64,000 bases of DNA from Microlunatus soli (GTDB lineage: Bacteria > Actinomycetota > Actinomycetes > Propionibacteriales > Propionibacteriaceae), in the NCBI RefSeq assembly GCF_900105385.1, contig NZ_LT629772.1, positions 186,001 to 250,000 on the forward strand. Direction: 5' to 3'. Position numbers and translations under genes: made by a program. How positions within the stretch are numbered: position 1 is the first letter of the stretch; each line of letters starts with the position of its first letter. Positions 58,312 through 64,000 of the stretch are shown here, piece after piece. The notes beneath the pieces are model-generated. The model saw nothing but the letters and a program-made list of their open reading frames with translations. It was not told where the DNA came from and searched no databases.

Positions 58312-60233
58312 CGATGACCGACCCCGATCCTGGCACCGACTACGCGCCGGACACCGCGCATCGGGTTGCCGGACTGCTGGGTGAGTTCAATCGGGCGGGC
58401 GTGCTCGGGGTGGCCGACGTGCACACGGCGCGGGCGATCGGCCGGATCGCTCATGACGACCGCGAGCAGGTCCAGCTGGCGGTCGCCCTGACGGTCCGTG
58501 CGCTGCGGGCCGGGTCGGTCTGTATCGACCTGCACACCGTCGCCGACGCTGTGTTCGCCGACACCGCTGCCGACGACGCCGATCAACAGGTGGATGTGTC
58601 GAGCCTGGACTGGCCCGAACCGCGGGCCTGGCTCGACGCCTGCTCGGACAGTCCGATGGTCGCCGCCGCCGGTGAACCGGACGGCAAGCCGCTGCGGCTG
58701 ACCGACGGACTTCTCTACCTCGAACGCTACTGGCGGCAGGAGGAGACGGTCCGCAGCCAGCTGCAACGGCGAGCCGCAGCGGTGCCGCCGAGGGTCGACA
58801 CCGACCGGCTCCGTGCCGGGTTGGCGCGGATCTTCGATTCCGCGGGATTGGCCCCGGGTGAACCGGATCTGCAGCGCCGAGCGGCGGCGATCAGCGTGCT
58901 GCGCTGGGTGAGCGTGTTGGCCGGTGGGCCCGGCACCGGCAAGACCACAACGGTGGCCAAGCTGCTGGCACTGCTGCAGGATCAGCACGACCCGGGCCAG
59001 GGGCGGCCGCTGCGGATCGCGCTGGCTGCGCCGACCGGCAAGGCGGCGGCCAGGTTGGAGGAGGCGGTCCGGGCCGCGACCGCGCAGCTGCCCGCGCAGG
59101 ACCGGCAGCGGATCGGCGATCTCACGGCATCGACACTGCACCGACTGCTGGGCTGGGTGCCGCAGAGCCGGAGCCGGTTCGTACACCACGGCCGCAACCA
59201 TCTGCCGTACGACGTGGTGGTCGTGGACGAGATGTCGATGGTGTCGCTGACCCTGATGGCGCGCTTGACCGATGCGTTGCGGCCCGATGCCCGCCTGGTG
59301 TTGGTCGGCGATCCCGATCAGCTGTCCTCGGTCGAGGCCGGTGCGGTGCTGGCCGACATCGCCGGGGCCGAGACCGCGCCGGATCAGGAGCTGGCCACGG
59401 CACTCGCCGAGGTCCTGGACGAGCCGCCGGAGTCGGGCCAGCCGGCCCGTCCGGTCGTCCGCCTGCAGCACACCTGGCGGTTCGGCGGAGCGATCGACCA
59501 GCTGGCGCGCGCGATCCGAGCCTCGGATCCGGACCGGGTGATGGAGATCCTGCGGTCGGGCGATCCCGCGCTGTGGTTCGCCGAGCCGATCGCCGACCCG
59601 ACGGTGGCCGGCGACGCCGCGATCGATGCGACATCCCTGCACCAGTTGCGATCGGAGGTGGTCGGCTCGGCGCGACAGATGCGGGACAGCGCCGAGATCG
59701 GCGACGTCTCCGGTGCGCTGGCGGCACTCGATCAACATCGGCTGCTGTGTGCGCACCGGCGCGGGCCGTACGGCGTCAGTCGCTGGAGCCGGGAGATTCT
59801 GCGCTGGCTCGGTGACGCCATTCCGGGTTATGCCACGGCCGGCGAGTGGTATCCGGGTCGGCCGCTGTTGATCACCGCCAACGACTACGAGCTGTCGCTG
59901 TACAACGGCGACACCGGTGTCGTGGTGCAGACGCCACGCGGAGTCCGGGCAGCCTTCGCCCGTGGCGGTGAGCCGACGATGATCGCCCCGGTCCGGCTGG
60001 ATGCCGTCCAATCGGTGCACGCCATGACGGTGCACCGCGCCCAGGGCAGCCAGTTCCGGACTGTTTCGTTCATCGTGCCACCGGCCGACTCGCCGCTGCT
60101 CACCCGGGAGTTGTTGTACACCGCCGTGACCCGGGCGACCGAGCGAGTGCTGGTGGTCGGGACCGAGCAAGCGATCCGGCGCGCTACGCTGCGACCGGCG
60201 AATCGAGCCAGCGGCCTGCGGACCAGGCTCTGA
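58308..60233 (+). CDS. recD: Exodeoxyribonuclease V alpha subunit RecD
   Basis: RecD is the 5'-3' helicase of RecBCD. The 641-residue product has the RecD N-terminal domain and SF1B motifs: Walker A SVLAGGPGTGKTTTVAKLLA, Ia RIALAAPTGKAAARLEEAVR, II DVVVVDEMSMVSLTLMARL, III RLVLVGDPDQLSSVEAGAVL and the C-terminal VHAMTVHRAQGSQFRTVSFI and LLYTAVTRATERVLVVG. The start at GTG 58308 overlaps the recB stop (GTGA), so recC, recB and recD form one translationally coupled operon. Length is normal. Confidence 0.95.
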   Translation: MTMTDPDPGTDYAPDTAHRVAGLLGEFNRAGVLGVADVHTARAIGRIAHDDREQVQLAVALTVRALRAGSVCIDLHTVADAVFADTAADDADQQVDVSSLDWPEPRAWLDACSDSPMVAAAGEPDGKPLRLTDGLLYLERYWRQEETVRSQLQRRAAAVPPRVDTDRLRAGLARIFDSAGLAPGEPDLQRRAAAISVLRWVSVLAGGPGTGKTTTVAKLLALLQDQHDPGQGRPLRIALAAPTGKAAARLEEAVRAATAQLPAQDRQRIGDLTASTLHRLLGWVPQSRSRFVHHGRNHLPYDVVVVDEMSMVSLTLMARLTDALRPDARLVLVGDPDQLSSVEAGAVLADIAGAETAPDQELATALAEVLDEPPESGQPARPVVRLQHTWRFGGAIDQLARAIRASDPDRVMEILRSGDPALWFAEPIADPTVAGDAAIDATSLHQLRSEVVGSARQMRDSAEIGDVSGALAALDQHRLLCAHRRGPYGVSRWSREILRWLGDAIPGYATAGEWYPGRPLLITANDYELSLYNGDTGVVVQTPRGVRAAFARGGEPTMIAPVRLDAVQSVHAMTVHRAQGSQFRTVSFIVPPADSPLLTRELLYTAVTRATERVLVVGTEQAIRRATLRPANRASGLRTRL

Positions 60234-60254
60234 CGGCCGACCCGAGGGAGAGTC

Positions 60255-61307
60255 TTGATCAACGACAGATCGCTACTGACCGTTGCCGGTCGCGAGGCAC
60301 GACCGTTCCGGACCCGGGTGACGGCGTCCTTCGCGGCGATCGGCGGGCTGCACCTGATCGGCCTGGGTCTGCTGGCGACCAGCCTGCTGCCGGGGCAGCC
60401 GCACGTGGTGACGGTGTCGCTGGCCGTGCTGGCCTATCTGCGCGGGCTGTTGCATTCCTTCGACTTCGACCACATCTCGATGATCGACAACTCCACCCGC
60501 AAATTCATCGCCGAGGGCCGTCGGCCGGCATCGGTCGGCTTGGCGTTCTCCGCCGGTCACTCGACCGTGGTGATCCTGACCGGCTTCGCTCTCGTGCTGG
60601 GCATCGGCGTGGTCCAGCACGCCTTGGACGGCGAATCCCGAACGGCCCAGGTGCTCGGCATCATCGGTCTCTCGGTGTCCGGCTGCTACCTGCTGTTGGT
60701 GGCGATCTCCAACCTGGCTGCCTTCCTGACCGCCTTGCGGTTGCGTCGCCAGCTGCTCCGCGACCCCGATCTTGAGGTGCCGCCGGAGGCGCTGACACCG
60801 CGCGGCCCGGCGGCCCGGATCATGACCGCTCCGCTGCGGCGGGTGCGTCATCCGCATCACATCTACGGCATCGGCTTCCTGTTCTCTCTCGGCTTCGACA
60901 CCTCGAGCCAGATCGGCCTGCTGATGCTCACCGGTGCCGCCGGTCTGAGCGGCGCGGCACCGTTGGCCACGCTGTCACTGCCGTTCCTGTTCGCTGCGGC
61001 GATGACCTTGGGCGACACCTCCAACGGCCTGATGATGCTCAAGATGTACGAAACCGCAGCCAACAACCCGGCGCGCAAGATCAACTTCAACCTGCTGATC
61101 ACCGGCATCAGCATCTGCTCGGCGCTGCTGGTCGGCGTGATCGCGATCTCCAGCATCCTCTCCGACGTCGCCGGACTGCATTTCTCGCCGATCAACGCGA
61201 TCGCCTCGATCGACACCGGCAACGCCGGCTTCGTGCTGGCTGCCGGCTTCGCCGTGATCGGCATCGTCGCTGCCCTGCTCTGGCGCCGCACCCGCGCCGC
61301 GCGCTGA
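60255..61307 (+). CDS. NiCoT family nickel/cobalt transporter (HoxN/NixA type)
   Basis: The 350-residue product has about eight membrane helices and the NiCoT layout. The first signature lies in helix II and normally reads RGxxHAxDADHI. Here it is LRGLLHSFDFDHISMIDNST, keeping His, Asp and the second Asp-His but with Ser-Phe and Phe changes. The second signature LGFDTATE appears as FSLGFDTSSQIGLLM. The third FAAAMTLGDTSNGLMM carries the family aspartate. The changes may alter metal choice. The start appears to be TTG 60255 with GGGAGAG upstream. It follows recD by 21 bp and may be cotranscribed with recCBD. Confidence 0.85.
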   Translation: MINDRSLLTVAGREARPFRTRVTASFAAIGGLHLIGLGLLATSLLPGQPHVVTVSLAVLAYLRGLLHSFDFDHISMIDNSTRKFIAEGRRPASVGLAFSAGHSTVVILTGFALVLGIGVVQHALDGESRTAQVLGIIGLSVSGCYLLLVAISNLAAFLTALRLRRQLLRDPDLEVPPEALTPRGPAARIMTAPLRRVRHPHHIYGIGFLFSLGFDTSSQIGLLMLTGAAGLSGAAPLATLSLPFLFAAAMTLGDTSNGLMMLKMYETAANNPARKINFNLLITGISICSALLVGVIAISSILSDVAGLHFSPINAIASIDTGNAGFVLAAGFAVIGIVAALLWRRTRAAR

Positions 61308-61461
61308 TCACCGTCTCGATGATCGCCGACCCCGGAGTGGGCTCCCGTCGGACCGGCCCGATGGAGTGGCCGCCGAAGCAGACCCGACGCGCGCGAACGA
61401 GTTCGCCCCGCCGGGCATCGGCGGCGAGAACCACGGCCATCGATCTTGGTAGGTTCGGCCC

Positions 61462-62148
61462 GTGACCGTCCACCGCCTCGTTCTCTGGGACATCGACCAC
61501 ACCCTCGTTGACCTCGCCGGAATCGGCAGATCCTGGTACGAATCGGCGTTGCGCGCGATGGATGTCGAACTGCACACCCATCCGGTCTACGCCGGCCGGA
61601 CCGAACGGGCGATCAGTACCGACGCTCTGCTCGCGCACGGTATCGAGCCGTCCGAGGACAACATTCGAACGCTGTGGACCTATCTGATCCAACTGTCGGA
61701 AGGTTCCCGCGACAGTCTGGCCGACGTCGGTCGGGCGCTCGACGGCTCCGCCACCATCATCGCCGAGCTGGACCGACTCGGTGTGGCGCAAACCGTCGTC
61801 ACGGGCAACCTTCCGGAGATCTCCCGCCACAAGCTGATCGCGTTCGGTCTCGAACAGCATCTCGACCTGGAGATCGGCGGCTACGGCACCATCTCCGACG
61901 ATCGGTCGGCGCTGGTGACTCATGCGATCAACGCGGCCTCGGCCAAGTACGGCATGTTCACACCGGATCAGGTCGTAGTCGTCGGGGACACCCCGAACGA
62001 TGTGCGTGCGGCAACGGAGAATGGCGCGGTCGCAGTTGCGGTGGCAACCGGGCACTACGGCGTCGAGGAACTCACAGCAGCCGGAGCAACCGTCGTGCTC
62101 GCCGACCTGGCCGACCTGGACGCCGCGCGCAACGCGATTCTGCAGTGA
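61462..62148 (+). CDS. HAD-superfamily hydrolase
   Basis: The 228-residue product has HAD motif I VLWDIDHTLVDLAGIGRSWY (DxDxT), a helical cap (TDALLAHGIEPSEDNIRTLW), motif II AQTVVTGNLPEI, the Lys in ISRHKLIAFGL and motif IV VVVVGDTPNDVRAATENGAV. All catalytic positions are present. It resembles beta-phosphoglucomutase/phosphatase-type members, with unknown substrate. GTG 61462 starts the frame. A 154-bp gap separates it from the transporter, with no visible feature. It is distinct from the HAD protein at 49.1 kb. Confidence 0.88.
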   Translation: MTVHRLVLWDIDHTLVDLAGIGRSWYESALRAMDVELHTHPVYAGRTERAISTDALLAHGIEPSEDNIRTLWTYLIQLSEGSRDSLADVGRALDGSATIIAELDRLGVAQTVVTGNLPEISRHKLIAFGLEQHLDLEIGGYGTISDDRSALVTHAINAASAKYGMFTPDQVVVVGDTPNDVRAATENGAVAVAVATGHYGVEELTAAGATVVLADLADLDAARNAILQ

Positions 62149-62333
62149 TCGACGAAGACCGGTCTCCGACGCCGACCTGGTCAACGCCACGCTCCGGGGC
62201 CGCCGCCACCTGCTCGGTGACGTCCGCCGGCATTCCCCGACCGGAACGGCATCGGACACCTCCGCACAGGCTCCGCATCCGCACCGCCCCACGCGCACTG
62301 CCTCGAGTGCGATCAGAGGTCGGGAGTTACTGG

Positions 62334-63300
62334 TCAGCTTGCTGCGACTTGGGGCGCGGCGGCATGCCAGGTCGTCTGGGCGAAGGATCCAGATCCGAGA
62401 TCGAAACTGCCGGCCTGATTGACCAGAATGACTCTGCCGTGAGGCGCCCGAAACACGTGTGTTCCGGGCGACGGTTGTCGACGCCGCCAGAAGCCGTGGG
62501 TCGTGACGTTGTGTTCGCCGCGGCCCTTGGGACCGAGATTGTCCTCCCGGGTCTGACCTGGGAACCCCGGCACATACGGGATGCTGTGATCAAGATCAAC
62601 ATACCGTCCGGTGACACCGGAGAACGGAAAGATGCTGCCCGGAAACTTCAGCAGCATCCGCTCCCGCATCGCCTTCGGGATCTCAGAGGAATCCACCGGT
62701 GTCAGATCAGCCGCAAGATCAACAACCGGCTTGACCGTGACATCGCAGCCCCGGAGCCAGTCGGCAACCAGGCTGGACACGATCGGGCCGACGTCCTCGA
62801 CCCGCGCCACGCCGAGACCGTTCTCCAAGGTCTCCCGGGCGATGTGCACATACAACGTGGCATTGGGCCGAAGCTTTGCGGGATCGATCTGTCCGATCGC
62901 CTTGATCGCCAACTCGGCAAGTCGCCGATCCTGCTCGATGCGCGGGAACCGGGACGGCCCGACCGGCACATCATCGCCGGTGTCGTCGTAATCCGGCTCA
63001 GCAGGACGGCCTTGCCCCGGTTCCCGCACGGTGCCCATTCCGCGGCAAGAGCCCGGCCGTCCGAGCGGGCCACTCTTGGCCCGGCGTGGCCGACCATCTT
63101 CGGCAGCCCAGCCAACTGCTGGTCAGCACGCCGATGAAGACGATGCAGATCATGGATCACGTCCCAGTCGTCGGCATTGAAGTCCACTGCCGGTTTGCGG
63201 ATCTGACGGTCGGCAGCACGCACCAGGATTCCGGCCTGCCGATCAGCCTGTGGCGGGATCCCCGCGCCGGCGGCGGAGAGTTCGCGGGGAACCCGCACCG
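62334..63300 (-). pseudogene. DUF222/HNH endonuclease gene, frameshifted
   Basis: The C-terminal part (62334-63038) reads as a DUF222/HNH end. It has LYVHIARETLENGLGVARVE, then SSEIPKAMRERMLLKFPGSI, the HNH-like segment YVDLDHSIPYVPGFPGQTRE, DNLGPKGRGEHNVTTHGFWR and FRAPHGRVILVNQ. The upstream part is in another frame (AADRQIRKPAVDFNADDWDV, LHRLHRRADQQLAGLP, 63090-63298). The frames overlap near 63000-63100, where RPGSCRGMGTV continues the family sequence. No complete start-to-stop gene is possible, so it is a truncated or frameshifted copy of the family also present at 368-1900. The 185 bp before it (62149-62333) shows nothing. Confidence 0.7.
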
Positions 63301-63404
63301 ATGCCGCGACCTCGACCGGTCACCACGGCATTCGGTCCGCTCACGGTGATGAGTGCGCCGAACCGGTCTCGTCGTTCGTACCGCTGTCGATCATGACTCC
63401 ATGA

Positions 63405-64000
63405 TCACAGCTGCGGGACGTCGGCCAGGATGCGTTCCAGTTCGGCGCGATCGGCCAGTCGCGACGGTCGGATGATCGTGTCATCGGGCACCGAGTAGAA
63501 GATCGCGTCGACCTGTTCGGGATCGACGTCGGAGAGCTCGGCCCAGGCGACCCGATAGATCGCCAACTGCAACGGGTCGTGACTCTCGCCGCGGGCGGTC
63601 TTCCAGTCGACGATCTGGTAGCTGCCGGTACCGGTCCGATAGACGGCATCGATCCGGCCGCGGATCACCCGACCGCCGAGCACCAGGGTGAATGGAGCTT
63701 CCAGCGCCATCGGCTGGGAGTTGCCGAACTGACCGTCGGCGAATCGTTCGCACAGTTCCCGGAATTCCGCCTCGTCGCCGATGCCGAGGTCGGCCCGATC
63801 GGTGAGCTCGTCCGGATCCACCAACTGTGCGGCGGCTCCGGCCAACCGGCGTTCGATCCACTGATGGAAGCGGGTCCCGAACCGTTGCCGCCGGGACGGT
63901 CGGCGCGGCATCGGCCGGGCCAGATCGGTCGCGAACGCCTCACCGTCGGCCCGCAACTTCATCAATTCGGTCGCGGTCAACGACTCCGGCAATGCCACCA
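63405..64000 (-). CDS. C-terminal RecB-type nuclease of an AdnA/AdnB-like helicase (5' end outside window)
   Basis: The visible 198 residues are the end of a large UvrD-like helicase-nuclease. SLTATELMKLRADGEAFATD is followed by RRQRFGTRFHQWIERRLAG (nuclease motif with His), QPMALEAPFTLVLGGRVIRG, the PD-(D/E)xK core RIDAVYRTGTGSYQIVDWKT (Asp and DWK) and the QxxxY motif LQLAIYRVAWAEL. This pattern matches the C-terminal nuclease of actinobacterial AdnA/AdnB proteins, which resect double-strand breaks. Which of the two it is cannot be decided from this fragment. The frame is open to the window edge, and the GTG at 63998 is not a real start. Confidence 0.85.
   Translation of the reverse strand, partial: VALPESLTATELMKLRADGEAFATDLARPMPRRPSRRQRFGTRFHQWIERRLAGAAAQLVDPDELTDRADLGIGDEAEFRELCERFADGQFGNSQPMALEAPFTLVLGGRVIRGRIDAVYRTGTGSYQIVDWKTARGESHDPLQLAIYRVAWAELSDVDPEQVDAIFYSVPDDTIIRPSRLADRAELERILADVPQL

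Noticed and set aside
58140-60170. 676-residue minus-strand frame opposite recD
   Set aside because: Antisense shadow of recD, with the usual Arg/Gly/Gln bias.
1-64000. CRISPR array
   Set aside because: No regularly spaced direct repeats and no cas genes were seen. The only repeats are the short motifs, IS ends and hairpins listed.

Overview
The window is about 64 kb of very GC-rich DNA with the gene content of an actinobacterium. A PPA1309-family gene, WhiB7, UvrD2 with a C-terminal HRDC domain, an AdnA/AdnB-type nuclease end, a mycoredoxin and DUF222/HNH genes point to the Propionibacteriales, probably a Microlunatus-like member of the Propionibacteriaceae. The genus is an inference from gene families, not a database match.

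Layout. 1-4.8 kb: the tail of an unknown gene, a DUF222/HNH gene, and an IS3-family element that has landed in the last codons of a Tat-exported phospholipase C-like gene. 5-9.6 kb: serA, a ThuA plus Gfo/Idh/MocA sugar-catabolism pair, and a FUSC-type membrane protein. 9.6-19 kb: an accessory region starting at an initiator tRNA gene, with a VapBC-type toxin-antitoxin pair, a DUF6572-like gene, and a minus-strand polymorphic-toxin operon. That operon runs from a giant Rhs protein with a ParB-like tip to a SUKH-type immunity protein, KptA, a pentapeptide-repeat-like protein and an LRR gene broken by three frameshifts. 19-27.3 kb: secreted peptidase, uracil-DNA glycosylase, secreted glycosidase under a LacI-type operator, a DGPF protein with its ECF42-type sigma factor, and an active/inactive M16 protease pair.

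27.3-30.1 kb: decayed noncoding DNA, a large hairpin repeat, and an IS110-family element whose left end has the features of a bridge RNA. 30.1-49.9 kb: a conserved actinobacterial block resembling the Mycobacterium tuberculosis Rv3193c-Rv3202c neighbourhood (UPF0182, YlbL-type PDZ protease, TIGR03624 protein, ThiF-like protein, ABC1 kinase, whiB7, uvrD2, mycoredoxin), interleaved with moaE, a TetR/NmrA pair, an aldo/keto reductase, a NUDIX hydrolase and a YgjP-type metallopeptidase. 50-60 kb: an SDR/HxlR divergent pair, then a tightly overlapping recC-recB-recD operon. 60-64 kb: a nickel/cobalt transporter, a HAD hydrolase, a second, broken DUF222/HNH gene, and the C-terminal nuclease of an Adn-type helicase running off the edge.

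How the genes work together. The window holds two types of double-strand-break end-processing machinery (RecBCD and an Adn-like nuclease) plus UvrD2. The Rhs operon is a contact-dependent competition module in which the immunity gene is translationally coupled to the toxin. WhiB7 has a candidate promoter, a long leader ORF and a hairpin, the arrangement expected of ribosome-mediated attenuation. The most interesting signal is the candidate IS110 bridge RNA, because its two proposed donor guides match the two ends of the element. Several single-base frameshifts (IS3 OrfB, LRR gene, second DUF222 gene) could be real decay or assembly errors.
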